Below, one piece after another: positions 32,801-44,002 of a DNA stretch of 64,000 nt. Origin of the DNA: Triatoma infestans (lineage: Eukaryota > Arthropoda > Insecta > Hemiptera > Reduviidae); assembly GCA_011037195.1 (NCBI GenBank), contig JAAEAF010001579.1, positions 90,461 through 154,460 on the forward strand. Direction: 5' to 3'. The notes under the pieces are model-generated. The model was given only the letters and a program-made list of their open reading frames with translations, searched no databases and had not been told where the DNA came from. Numbering within the stretch: the first letter of the stretch is position 1; every line of letters starts with the position of its first letter. Made by a program: the position numbers and the translations under genes.

Positions 32801-34236
32801 GATTGACGAAACTATTCTTACGAGATTCCCAAAATATCCATGAAGGAAAAGTTGCGACAGTAAACTTGGGTAATATAAGTTTGGATATCGTCCCGCCCGA
32901 GGAAAACATAGCGGGCTGGGCCAGAGAAGTAGGCTTTCGAGACTTGGATATTCTATTATTTGCGGGAGTGGAAGGAAAGGGTGGAGAAGTTCTACCAAGG
33001 GAAGGACAACGTTCTCGTTTTTGCAGGAGGTGAAGTGGGGGGTATAGCATTATTTCCGACGAACTGTCATATGCGGTTCACGGTTAGTCACGAGGTTGGA
33101 CAGTTGAATGGTAAATGGGCAAGGATCTGTGGGGGATGGGAGCTGTATTTGTGGACAGGAGGAGCTGAGTGAGCGAGCATGTGTTGTTGGAATGCCCTCT
33201 GTATTCTGATTTGCGTCAGCGCTTATAGAGAAAGGATGGGCTCCACGTTACTTCGAAGATATCTCTTCATTAAAAGACATTTGCCTAAATTTACCAAAGA
33301 CCTACTGAGCCAGACCCGAAGGGATATAAGGTTAATTGTGGGTCTACTAACAGGGCATTGTAGGCTGAATAGACACATGCACCACCTACAACTTGCGGAT
33401 AGTGCGGTATGCCGATTCTGCAAGGTAGAGGAGGAGACCCCGGCGCACATCTTTGTGAGTGCGCCGGCCTGGCGAGGATTAGGTTTCTTCAATTGGGGAC
33501 GGGCAATCCCGAAGCTTACAGCTTCATGACGGAGCCGCTCTCAGCTTTGCTAGGATTGATTAGGAGGGCAAAGCTGGGGGCTGTTCTGTAACTTCAGGGG
33601 ATCCACAATAGACCTCAATTTGTAGGTAGCAGTGGAATGAGGCTCCCCCCCCCGCTTCTATTCTACTTCGGAGACATAGTCTACCTTCGGTGCTCGAAAA
33701 TAGTGCCGCGTACAGAGGTTTTAGGCGATTTGCGGAAGAAGCATTGAAAAAGAGAATGGAATGGGTCAATAGGGGCTGATTTGGTAGATAGTTTGCATGT
33801 TGGAATGAATTTATTGCGTGAATGTTGCATGAATTCGGATTTCTGACTAGCGGTGTAGTTATGACCCTTAGTTTTAGGCTATTTTGTAAGGTTATTTGTA
33901 GGGTTTTCTCGTACCTCCCAGGAATATTGAGTACTGAGGTGCGTAAGAGTGTGCATGTTTGAATGAACGAGCTTAGTGTGCAAGGGTGTATATAAATTTT
34001 AACTGTACTGGAATGAATGGAAGATAGGTTAGGATCAATTATCCCCCCAGGAGTATCGAGTTCTGGGGGGGAGGACTTGTAGGTTAGGATCAGCTTAGAT
34101 GTTAAATTCATTTCTATTGTTTTGGGGCGTCATGCTCAGCGTTAGTGGCATCATTCATGTTAGGAGCGGGTATGCGCGAAAGCCCAGGGACCGCCCACCC
34201 AGCATGCCTATTCCAAAAAAAAAAAAAAAAAAAAAA
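32801..34236 (+). mobile_element. 5'-truncated LINE with poly(A) tail
   Basis: Coding remnants run to about 33591, followed by a ~620-bp 3' UTR with G-rich and C-rich patches, 'gggtatgcgcgaaagcccag', and poly(A) of 22 at 34215-34236. The 5' boundary is uncertain; readable sequence begins about 32800. It shares the style of its 3' end with the LINE at 12576-13176. Confidence 0.75.
32960..33591 (+). pseudogene. LINE C-terminal protein remnant
   Basis: 33230-33450 reads STLLRRYLFIKRHLPKFTKD, SQTRRDIRLIVGLLTGHCRL and AVCRFCKVEEETPAHIF: the LTGHCRL tail plus a CRFC...H zinc-finger-like motif. After a one-base shift near 33450 it continues LCECAGLARIRFLQLG and LLGLIRRAKLGAVL to the stop at 33591. 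The upstream frame (REWKERVEKFYQGKDNVLVF) may be a degraded RNase H start in which the catalytic DGS has become GGE; that part is conjecture. Confidence 0.75.
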
Positions 34237-35742
34237 TGGATCACTTTCTAAGAAGAATCACTAGAAGGTTTCTAGACGGCCGCTCTAGATACTTTTTTTA
34301 TCTTCCTACTACTAGCGACTCAAATTTTAACTGTAGGAAAGATCGAGATCCGCTTCCTAAGACCCTAGAAAAACAGGAAGGAGAATTAGAGGAAGTTAAG
34401 AAACATTATATAAACACTAGCGGCACTAAACCATCAAGAAGTGTGTGATTCACTTAACACATTGAACCACCAAGAAAATATCATCATAACCCTGCCAGCT
34501 CAGTTTGTCATTACCTCCCTCTCGCTGCCACACTCTTATTACATCAACAGTTAACCGATTTTATACAAATTTGGGAATATGCCATAGACTTCCCAAAACT
34601 CAGTTCATAGGTGCATGTTGGTTTGGCAATAGAAATTTAAATAACATTTTTAAAAAAAGGTATTCCTAAAAGTAAGAGAAACAAAAACTTAATTTAAATA
34701 AATGGTTATGCTCGTAATGGTGACAGGGATATCAGAAATATAATTTTTTCCTTGATTATGTTCGAAACATCTTCCAGGATTTCTTGATAAAAATTATGTG
34801 AAATTAGAAACCCTATAATGAAAAATTAAGGCAGAGTGTAATATGATAGAGAAAAATAAATTTAGGGTAAATAAATTGTTAAATTAGCATTGATTGGGTA
34901 GTATATAAAATTGGCTTGGACTTGGACCCTTTCTATTTTGTTAAGCAAATTAAATGTTATATATTTGTCGACAAATAAAATGTTATTTAAAATAGAGAAG
35001 GCCAGCGCTGATTTATCTCCTGATTTAACGGATGAGCTAACTAACATAATTTGAACACAAGCGTTCATGAAACTGTGGGGGTTCATTAACTAGAATGAAT
35101 GGTTAAAAGACAAATATTTAAAGCAGTAGAAATTTCTAGAGATTGTTTGGGTCTGAACCCACTTATCAGAGAATGCTATATAGGTAGACCGTCGTATTCA
35201 AGCATCCATACATCTAGGCCGATAATACAGATATGGACAATCCCTACCATCCCCCAAGAGTATTGTAGAATACCCGGCAAATCAAGATTGATGCTAGACA
35301 ATAACTTATACGTTCATTCATAGAGACAGATTTGATATGGAATATTTGATTCTCCCATCATCCGTATTTGCATACATGTGTCTTTGAATCTATAGAACAA
35401 GATGTATATCGCTACACGGGATACATCTATATATTTTTTTTTTATTTATTAAATAGCTTTTCATTTCATCTATCTTTGGTAGCTGACGCTAACAATTTCC
35501 ACAACCCATCTATCACAATAAATAAAAAAACCAAAATGTTTGTGCCATTAATTTCTTAGTGAAGTCTAAAAATTTAATGCATTTTTTTTATCACTTAGGG
35601 AAACTGATTCAATAACAACCACCTTTCATAAACTTCCCTTCTGTCACAACGTTATTCCAATTTACATAAATATTTTTTACAAAATTTTGATTGACTTCAA
35701 TATTAGATGTATGTATGTCTATATAATAAAGAAAACCTAAAC
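34237..35742. other. Unassigned stretch
   Basis: 1.5 kb without recognisable element boundaries, coding motifs or tRNA-like boxes. AT-rich, with short T runs. Confidence 0.5.
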
Positions 35743-35754
35743 ATATGAACAGCA

Positions 35755-35998
35755 GTTTTTATGGTGGTTGGTTCCACAGAGCTGGAAAGCATCAGAGTCA
35801 TTTTCCGTGATAGCCTGCTTCATTTTGTGGTCATCGACCGGTTTCGTGCGTTGGCCACTCCCTGTAAACTGAATTTGCTCTGTGCAAGTCTGTGTTATCA
35901 CACTGTCTGACAAACGCATTCCTTGAAGATGGGCGAACACCCGAAACCGGTCGATGACCACAAAATGAAGCAGGCTATCACGGAAAATGTCTTTCATG
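35755..35998 (+). mobile_element. PLE-like inverted-repeat element, type 1 copy 4
   Basis: Extension 'atggtggttggttccacag' on the left, arm, very short spacer, inverted arm ending 'ggaaaatgtctttcatg'. A perfect 12-bp duplication ATATGAACAGCA (35743-35754, 35999-36010) flanks it. The right-arm hammerhead core (35915-35958) is broken by an extra T and a changed helix II. Confidence 0.82.
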
Positions 35999-36010
35999 AT
36001 ATGAACAGCA

Positions 36011-36350
36011 CATTCCTCCAGAAGCCCCTAAAAATCTACTTATTTGAAAAAAACGTTTCATACAAAAGTGATAGGTCTACATTCAAAAGTGTAGTTCGTA
36101 TAATAAGTTCAAAAAAAAAAAAAGGTATATTTTTTTAATGAAAAAATGCAGAAATTGAAAAAAATGTTCAGTAAAGCCGCCCTTACGATCAACCTATTTT
36201 TCCATCAAATTAGGAATTCTGGGGCAACAGATTTAATTCTGATTAATATTATATATAGGTGATCTAATATAAAATACTAAGTTCCAGCTTATTATTGCGA
36301 TTTTTCGTTTTTGAGCTATGCTAGCCATACACACATACAATACATGAAAG
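36011..36350 (-). repeat. Old repeat A relative
   Basis: 'cttatttgaaaaaaacg', 'tttgatgaaaaaatgcag', 'gttcagtaaagccgccctta', 'caaattaggaattctggggcaac', 'gatttttcgtttttgagctatgct' and 'cacacatac' occur in minus-oriented repeat A order. Confidence 0.6.
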
Positions 36351-36469
36351 TCCAAAATTTTGAACGCGATAGCCTTCAGCGCATGAAGTACACAAACATT
36401 GCAAGTGTAATGGGATCCGAAACATTAAAAGATTCATAGGATCTGAAGAGTGGAGAAGCATACATTAAA

Positions 36470-36830
36470 TGAATTAAAGTTGGTTACTCCCCACCACTTA
36501 GGCTAGACTAGGAAGGGAGGAGAGTACGATTCATATAAATAGAGCCACAGCAAGAAAGTTTTACAACAGTTTACAACACTATATCCAGTCAGCAACCTAT
36601 CCTACTATCTTCTCGCAGCTTGTATTCAACTATAAAGTCCTTGCAGTTTGTGTGTTCTATTTATTATACATTGTTCAGCATATTATTCTAGTTTATTTCT
36701 TGTTCATCATTCCCAAATTCAATCTCTCTAATTAGTCTCAAGCTTTAACACCAGTTCATTAAACCAAATATTCTAATTACAGAATTTATAAATAAAAAAA
36801 TAGATTATGATAGGAATGAAAAACTACAAT
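36470..36830 (+). repeat. Possible LTR-like promoter segment
   Basis: 'cgattcatataaatagagccacag' (TATA-like) followed by Cys/Thr-poor CA-rich leader resembling the start of an LTR R region. Ends and target duplication not found. Tentative. Confidence 0.22.
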
Positions 36831-36869
36831 AAACAATAAATTAAATAAATTAACAGTATAAGTGTCTGT

Positions 36870-37498
36870 TTTGACATCATAATATAATTTTCTGTTGTTA
36901 TTGGAGTTTTCGAAGTACAAAAAAAATCTAGTAGTTTAGGTACTACCACCGTTATCTGACATGAAAGTTTCGGCCAAAATCCATCTACAGCATATGCGAC
37001 TTTACTGAAGGTATTTTCCGTTTTTTTTACGATTTTCTTGACAATGAACAACTCCAACGATTTTTCTTTATGTTGTTTTGGTGGTTGGTTCCACAGAGCT
37101 GGAAAGCATCAGAGACATTTTCCGTGATAGCCTGCTTCATTTTGTGATCATCGACCCGGTTTCGGGCGTTCGCTCATCTTCAGGATGTGTTTGTCAAAAC
37201 AGTGTGATAATACAGACTTGCACAGAGTAAATTCAGTTTTACATTGTATATTTTACATAGCATATTCAGTTTCAGAGTGTGTAAACTGTAATTGTGCTCT
37301 GTGCAAGTCTGTGTTATCACAATATCTGATAAACGCATGGTGAACGCCCGAAACCGGATCGATGACCACGAAATGAACCAGGCTATCACGGTAAATATCT
37401 CTGATGAATTTTCTTTATACTATGTATACTATCTAAACACAGGATTTTCACTTTTATTTGAAACATTAGCCCGGAAAAATTGATTTGTGGGGGGGGGG
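36870..37498 (+). repeat. Old repeat A relative carrying a PLE insertion
   Basis: 'gttttcgaagtac', 'gttatctgacatgaaagtttcggcc', 'tacgattttcttgacaatgaac' and, after the insertion, 'aaacattagcccggaaaaattgattt' with a G run (37485-37497). Low identity but conserved order. Confidence 0.5.
37072..37408 (+). mobile_element. PLE-like inverted-repeat element, type 1 copy 5
   Basis: Left extension 'gttgttttggtggttgg', arms with 'acattttccgtgatagcctg' and its complement, spacer with a local repeat of 'tcagtttaca'/'tcagtttcag'. A 10-bp duplication TTTTCTTTAT lies at 37062-37071 and 37409-37418. Both hammerhead cores are damaged (deletion of CTGAAGA in the right arm; an extra base in helix III of the left arm). 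Confidence 0.8.
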
Positions 37499-37526
37499 TA
37501 ATTCTTAGGGAACAATAGCCGTTATA

Positions 37527-38440
37527 CGAGGTGTGTAAATTAAGTAATGAGACTGATTTTCTAGTGTTCGATCTGGCAACACTGGAGACGCGGCTCATGC
37601 GTGGTAGGGGGCAAGTAAACATCTGATACACGCCAGTGCAAATTTGAAAATGCTAGAGTTGTTGCACTGTCCGTAGTGACTTTTTTTATGAGCAAGGTTT
37701 TTCCAGTGCGTTTTAAAAATGAGTGACATCAATTACAAGCCACGTTGTGCTATCAGGTTTTGCTTCAGACTTGGGCACAGTGCAACGGAAACGTTTGAAA
37801 AACTGTACCAGGCCTATGGAGACAATGTTTTGTCGAGAGCACAGGTTTTTAGGTGGTTTAAGTCATTTGCAGAAGGAAGGGAATCAATTGAAGACGAGCC
37901 TCGCAGCGGAAGGCCTTCATCTTCAAGAACCGACGAAAATGTTGGCAGAATCCGCGATCTCGTGCGTTCAGATCGTCGTTTGAAAGTCCGAAATCAATCG
38001 TCGTTTGAAAGACTTCGAAAAAGAGTCATGCGTGTGAGACCAAATCAAAAACAAGTGGGTGTTGCATCACGACAATGCTCCGTGTCACACCGCGATTTCT
38101 ATTAATGAGGATTTGGCCAGTAATAACATTCCTGTGGCTCCTCAGCTTCCTTATTGACCCGACTTGAGTCCATGTGACTTTTTTAGTTCCCCAAATTGAA
38201 AAATCACCTCAAGGGACGTCATTTTGGAACATTGGAGAATATTCAAACAGCCGTAACCGACCAACTGAAGTCTATTCCAGTATCCGAGTTTCAGCACTGC
38301 TATGACGAATGGAAGAATTGTCTTCAGCGTTGTGTGGCTTCCCAAGGTAGTTACTTTGAAGGGGACAATGTTGAATTGTAATTTTATTTGAATAAAAAAA
38401 AGATCAAAAATCAGTCTCATTACTTAATTTACATACCTCG
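37527..38440 (+). mobile_element. Mariner-like element, lineage 1, internally deleted copy
   Basis: Same terminal inverted repeats as 22380-23696 and a TA duplication (37525-37526, 38441-38442). 914 bp versus 1317 bp: about 400 bp of the middle of the gene is missing. At the break, 'tcgtcgtttgaaag' occurs twice within 25 bp, a filler duplication. Confidence 0.95.
37719..38381 (+). pseudogene. Mariner transposase, internally deleted
   Basis: Intact N-terminal frame [14 protein letters not shown] through [12 protein letters not shown], without the extra T seen in copy 1. After the DNA-binding region the sequence jumps to [15 protein letters not shown]1 (TGDESW) is deleted. 'catcacgacaatgctcc' retains HHDNAPCH, the wild-type second Asp. 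The region of the third Asp is shifted by a deletion near 38160-38190. The C-terminal GSYFEGDNVEL is intact. Confidence 0.9.
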
Positions 38441-38529
38441 TATGCTTTCATCAAAAATACCACTTCAGTATATTGAATGTTTTTTTTTTTTTTTTAACCA
38501 CTTATTATTTAACATTGGTAAAACATTAG

Positions 38530-38925
38530 AAGCATTAACAGATTTTCCAAATTTGAAAAAAATCAGTTAACCAGAAGTACGACTTTACACAATAAGTTTT
38601 AGGGGGGGGGGGGGGATTTTGGGTTTTTTGAGAAAATCCCCCCCCCCCCCCCCCAAACGCTACAACGATTTCCTTTGCTCACTACACGGATACAATTCTA
38701 TAAATTTGATTTTAAAGATTCTTCTGGAAAAAAAAAGTACTGATATTTGAATAGTTTTGAGAACTGTCAATGATTTAAATATAAAATGCGCTACAAAGTT
38801 TAGTGATGACAGAGGGCGCTCCTATACTAGTTACACTCATAACACCCCCCCTAACATTTTTAAAACTCATTTAAACGTTTGTAAACATAATTATAAAGGT
38901 TGTACGAGTGTTTTACACCAGCTTT
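38530..38925 (+). repeat. Old repeat A relative with a G/C homopolymer hairpin
   Basis: 'aaaaaaatcagttaaccagaagtacg' and 'ttgtacgagtgttttacaccag' mark a core and a right end. Between them G14 (38602-38615) and C17 (38638-38654) flank 'atttt...aaaat', an 18-bp or longer stem. Confidence 0.6.
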
Positions 38926-40000
38926 TTTTTTTTTTTGTTTCTTCAAAATTTACTCCTGACGATTCACATCTAAAACTAGGCATTTTAAGAAAACTGTGAT
39001 GTGATAGCGATAGCAAGAAAAAAAGAAGAGATAATTTTTAAATAAATCTAAAAATTACAACTAGTGGTTGAAAATTGGAAAAAAGGTCCAGCCAGCCGCT
39101 ACCTGCAGGTCATGAAACGCGGCAAACCCTTTTTGTATTTCTTTCAAAAAGGGTCAATATACAGTCAAGAGATAATACCTTACTGGCCTACCTGGCCCAC
39201 CATTTGTTAACAAAGCGTCGCCACCCCGGTCAAATCAGCCCTTGTTAACTACTGACCTCCCCTAGGGTCAATCTACCACAAGAGATGTCTTAGTGTTACA
39301 CGTACTTACACATCAGCGTCGATGTGTGAGTGATGCAAATATAACACGTCGCCCCACTGGAGGAGGGATTCAGTTCGACTCAGGCATCAAACGTCTACAT
39401 CAGTTTTTCCAGATCAGAAGTACCATCTCACATCGCGAGCGAGTCACTATTTAAGGTTTCAACACTTTACTAACTTCTTTAATATTTTCTATTCATTTTA
39501 TAATTCTTTACAATTGTGCATCTTAGTTTTTCTATTTTATATCTCTTTAAATTATTTGTTAAAATATAGTATATTTTTATAAATCAGTAGTACGCATTTC
39601 GAATACCAACTCTCTAATCTCTTACCCTCTAATTAACAATCTCTTACTCTTACTCATCACTTCAACCTCCCCGTATCAATAAAACGATACCAATACCTGG
39701 TCCAGTCACATGGTCCCATGATGGCTGTTGAATAAAAAAAAAAAACAGCCCATTTTCAAACAGAAATGCCCTTAAGAACTATTTTATTTCAATAAAAAGC
39801 CGAAGTTCTTCAAAAGTTTAACGGCTTTATTGAAGGAAAACGTCAACTCTAAATGAAACTCTTTTTAAGTGTACATAAAAACTTTATACATCATCTAAAG
39901 TATTACTTGTATTATTTGACAACTTAAGCATCATTTCTGACTGAAAGTAAATCTATAAATACATTCTACGGGCATTACTTTAAAAAAAAAAAAAAAAAAA
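38926..40000. other. Unassigned; possible LTR-like segment
   Basis: 39207-39715 starts TGTTAACAAAG, carries 'ctatttaagg' (TATA-like, about 39450) and 'caataaaacgat' (polyadenylation-like, about 39679), a layout resembling an LTR, but no clear CA end or target duplication was found. The rest is AT-rich without signal. Confidence 0.35.
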
Positions 40001-40999
40001 TCTCGTGTGAAACACCACACAACTTTCTCTTACTCCAGTTCTCAAAATAATAATTGACAAATTTTATAGTTTGTATACTAAATTTAATGAAAATCGTCGA
40101 AAACTGAAAAAACTGTTCAGTAAAAGCGCACTTCCGGTTAACTAATTTCCTTGAAACTCGGAATTTTGGCCATCTATTTATTTCTAATTAATTTTGTTTC
40201 GATGATAGAATTGAATAATCAACTATGATAGCACTTTAAAGAAAAACATAACCCCACCCCTCGCCTAAAAGTGCCATTAAATGAACTTCCCTAGAGAAAT
40301 GTTTAAAATAAAAGTTGTAGATCATTGTATGTTTAGTTTATATATGAAGTTTCAAGACATTGTCAAAGCCATTCTTGAGAAAATCGCGAAAAAGTAGAAA
40401 AATCATTTAGTAAAGTGGTAAAATAAAAACGCACTTCCGGTCATCCAATCTTTTTCAAACTCGGAATTTCAACAAACATATTTAATTCTAATTAACATTA
40501 TTTAGATGATGGAATTGTTTAAATAAACTGAAATAGCACTTTAGATGAAAATCTAACGCCCTTCCCTCCCTCATAAGTGCCCTTAAATGAATTTTCCCAG
40601 AGAAATGTTTCAAATAAAAGTTATAGCTTTTTGCATGTGTAGTTGATATATACCAAGTTTGAAGAAAATTGTCGGAGCCATTTTTGAGAAAAAACGCAAA
40701 AAAGTAAATAAAAAAAAACAAGTAAAGTGGTACTTCCGGTTGAGTAATTTTGACAGATGACCCATTGTCAGATGCCATGGTGATACCTAAACGGAATATC
40801 AAGTTTCAACTTTCTACGGTTTTTTGTTTTTGAGCTATGATGTTCACATAAAGACAGACACATACACAGACCATTTGCTATAAAACCACTTTTTTGAACT
40901 CAGAGGACCTCAAAACGGATATTTCCGGTGAAAACTCGATATTGAAAATTTGACACGATTACAATACTTCCTCTTACTAAAGGAGAGTAAGAGAAAGTG
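40001..40999 (-). mobile_element. Repeat A, complete copy
   Basis: Begins 'tctcgtgtgaaacacc' after a 19-base A run, has two cores with minus-sense ACCGGAAGT boxes near 40133, 40435 and 40733, a short CA tract at 40850-40866, and the hairpin end 'cctcttactaaaggagagtaagag'. Confidence 0.92.
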
Positions 41000-41007
41000 A
41001 AAAAAAT

Positions 41008-41850
41008 ATCTAGTGTGTAACACTCACACGACTTTGTCGCTTGGGGAAAATGGTGGTGGGGATTTTACTTATCCACCTTAATACTAAGTAATAAAAAATA
41101 ATATGAAGAATAAAAAGTGATACAGTAATAAATAAATCAGCCGTTTAAGGTAACAAAAATTATGAATATATAATATTATTTTTATCGGCGAAAATGAAAA
41201 CAATCTCTCACTCTGCTCACTTGCAATAGCGATATTGGTGAAAACGCTAGCGCAACCTACTTTCCTTCCTCTTCCTCCTCAACACTATCTACAAAAAAAA
41301 AAAAAAAAAGGATATATTTTAAATCACTTTATGAGAATTTAGATATATATAATAGAAATTCATTTTATGACGGTTGTGTTGGAATGGCGGCAGGTTCAAC
41401 GCCAACAGTGCAGGGCTATAGTTGAATACATGAATAATGTATAACTAAAGGAATTGGATTGCGTTCGGACCAACACACTGACTTACACATCAGCCCTCTC
41501 ATTTTACACGCACACACGCACACACACTAACTGACACCAACTGTACCTTCTTCCTTCACTTGCCGATCTAACTTACTTGTATATTTATTAAAAACATTGT
41601 ATACTTTTATTTGATATTACTATCTCTCTCTCACGAACATTGTGTTCTCACTTAAAAAAAAAAACAAACAAAAAAAACCGATAAAATATTAAAATTGATT
41701 GTCTAAAAAACTTTTGTAATAAACTAGCTGTTAAGGGCCTCCATCTTTGATGGATATTTATTGAATAAAAAATGAACATAAAAGAGCTTATCTGTAAAAT
41801 ATATTTAAAATTAAAATTTATGTATAACGCACATTCGAAATGTATAATTT
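41008..41850. other. Unassigned, with repeat A end fragment
   Basis: 'atctagtgtgtaacactcacacgactttgtcg' at 41008-41040 is an isolated minus-oriented repeat A end. Beyond it is AT-rich sequence with (CA)n at about 41510-41528 and no gene signal. Confidence 0.55.
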
Positions 41851-41853
41851 TTT

Positions 41854-41993
41854 TACTTTCTCTTACTCCTAGTAAGAGGAAGTATTGTAATCGTGTCAAA
41901 TTTTCGATATCGAGTTTTCACCGGAAATATCCGTTTTGAGGCCCCCTGAGTCCAAAAAAGTGGTTTTAGCAAATGGTCTGTTTGTGTGTGTGT

Positions 41994-42028
<35 letters not shown>

Positions 42029-42866
42029 TGTGTGTATGTATTATGTGAACAGCATAGCTCAAAAACGAAAAATCGTAGAAAGTTCAAACTTGATATTACG
42101 TTTAGGTATCACCATGGGATCTGACGGTGCGTTATGTGTCAATATTCCTCAACCGGAAGTACCACTTTACTAGTTGTTTTTTTTACGTTTTTGCAATTTT
42201 CTCAAAAATGGCTCCGAAGATTTTCTTTAAACTTGCTATATCAACTACACATACAAAGAGCTACAACTTTTATTTGAAACATTTCGCCAGGAAAATTCAT
42301 TTAAGGGCACTTTTGGGGGAGGGGTGGGGTTAGGTTTTCATCTTAACTGCTGTTTCAGTATATTAGACAATTCTGTCATCTAAATAATGTTAATTAGAAT
42401 TAAATATGTTGTTGAAATTCCGAGTTTGAAAAAAAATAGATAACCGGAAGTGCGTTTTTACTGAAATATAATTTTCAGTTTTCTGGTATTTTCTCGAAAA
42501 TGGCTCCAACGATTTTCTTTAAACCACCGTTGTTAACTATACATATAAAGAGCTACAACTTTTATTTGAAACTTTTCCCCTGATAAATTCATTTAAGGGG
42601 ACTTTTGGGGGAGGGGGGTTATGTTTTTCTTTAAAATGCTATCACAGTTGATTATACAATTCTGTCATCCAAATTGAAATAACTAGAAATTAATATATGA
42701 CCCAAATTCCGAGTTTCAAGGAAATTAGTAAACCGGACAGTTTTACTGGACAGTGTGTTCACTTTTCGATGAATTTCATTAAATTTGGTACACTAACTAT
42801 AAAATTTGTCAATTATAATTTTGAGTACTGGAGTAAGAGAAAGTTGTGTGAGTGTTTCACACCAGA
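41854..42866 (+). mobile_element. Repeat A, type copy (Helentron/HINE-like, inferred)
   Basis: 1013 bp. Left end: ACTTTCTCTTACTCC (41855-41869), within the perfect hairpin CTCTTACT-CCT-AGTAAGAG. Then 'tattgtaatcgtgtcaa', 'cgagttttcaccggaaatat', (GT)n 41980-42040, and 'agcatagctcaaaaacg'. Three ACCGGAAGT-type boxes (42150, 42440; the last decayed near 42730) delimit two homologous ~290-bp cores sharing 'tttctcaaaaatggctcc', 'tacaacttttatttgaaac' and 'attcatttaaggg'. Right end: the inverted partner GGAGTAAGAGAAAGT (42830-42844) lies 22 bp inside a second hairpin GTGTGA-GTGTT-TCACAC and 'caga', then a T run. The asymmetric subterminal repeats, hairpins, microsatellite and TT flanks fit Helentron-derived non-autonomous elements; no protein is encoded. 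Confidence 0.92.
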
Positions 42867-42939
42867 TTTTTTAATTTCTTATATTGTAAATTTTACAATA
42901 CGAAAGATAAAAATTGAAAAAAAAAAAATAAAAAAATCA

Positions 42940-43863
42940 TACTTCATTATTATTATTATTATTTTTATTTTACCTAAATAAATTACATAACAAGTAACAT
43001 AAGGTACGTCAAAATTACATAATAAACAATAAGTTTGCTAGTTCAAATAGTCCTTGCTCTGATGTTTGCACTTTGTTCTCACTAGAAAATAAACACTATC
43101 CAACACTGTATTTAGTCTATCCTGAAGTGTCCCAGCGCCCACTTCTCTTCCAGAAACTCATTTATTTTATAAAAACTGTTTTCCTTAAAGAAATGTTTCA
43201 ACGTTTTCTTATATGGTTCAGTCTTCAGACCCATTATTTCCTTCGGCAGTTTGTTAAACAATCTTTACAATCATCGCACTTGGAGCTAACTCCGACTTCG
43301 CCAATCTTCTCACTGGTAAGTGTAGATTATTTTTATTTCTAATATTGTAAGAGTGTTTATCTCCTCTACATTCCATATTTTTCTTTCTTTTTAGATTAAC
43401 CAGACACTTAAAAATATACAGTGAGGTCAGTGTCATTATTTTGTGAGTCTGGAACAATTTTCTACAACTATCTCTTGGTTGCTTTCTATAAATGATTCTT
43501 ATTGCCTTCTTTTGCAGTCTGAATGTGGTTACAGCGTCAGGCGCTCCTCCCCATAGTACTATCCCATAAGACAGTTTGGAGTGGAATAAACCAAAGTACG
43601 CAGTTCTTAACGTCTCAGCCCGTAATTCGTCTTTTAGACTTCGCAACAGGTAGATAACTTTTGATAGTTTACTATTTAAATTCACTAATCTGATTTTTCC
43701 ATGATATACATGAGTCAAGTATGATTCCAAGGAAATTAGTACTTGTACTTTTTTCTTGACGTTTAATCGTAAATTCTTTAGTGAATGTTTTTTCTTCATT
43801 TAAGATTAATTCATTTTTCGCGATCCATGTTTTGAGTTGTTTCAGGTTATCCTGTTGCATTAT
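42940..43863 (-). pseudogene. Jockey-like LINE, RT C-terminal region and 3' end
   Basis: Minus strand pieces in order: LKQLKTWIAKNELILNEEKT (post-catalytic RT segment), FLGIILDSCISWKNQI, then in another frame YFGLFHSKLSYGIVLWGGAP, KKAIRIIYRKQPRDSCRKLF and LTSLYIFKCLVNLKRK, and after a further shift KLPKEIMGLKTEPYKKTLKHF. These are hallmarks of the RT thumb and C-terminus in Jockey/CR1-like LINEs (F.S.L.YGI..WG ... QK...R.I). The catalytic FADD is not included. The 3' tail is (AAT)n-rich at 42945-42965. Lineage beyond this is uncertain. Confidence 0.85.
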
Positions 43864-44002
43864 TCAAGGCATTAATACAAATTGCATGAAAATGGTTTAA
43901 AAAATAGGACAAAACATAAAAAGCATCAAAAAAACATTAATGTCACAAATTCCGCACACACATTACCAGAATCAATTTATTTATTTATTTTTTTTTTTTT
44001 TT

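Noticed and set aside
33560..34111. 183-codon minus ORF opposite the LINE 3' UTR
   Set aside because: Antisense to a polyadenylated LINE; no recognisable domain and ambiguous composition.
38580..38660. Telomeric or G-quadruplex-type repeat
   Set aside because: Plain G and C homopolymers, not a phased telomere unit; they sit inside a repeat A relic.
43073..43342. 89-codon plus ORF
   Set aside because: Antisense shadow of the LINE reverse transcriptase tail, which has clear family motifs on the minus strand.
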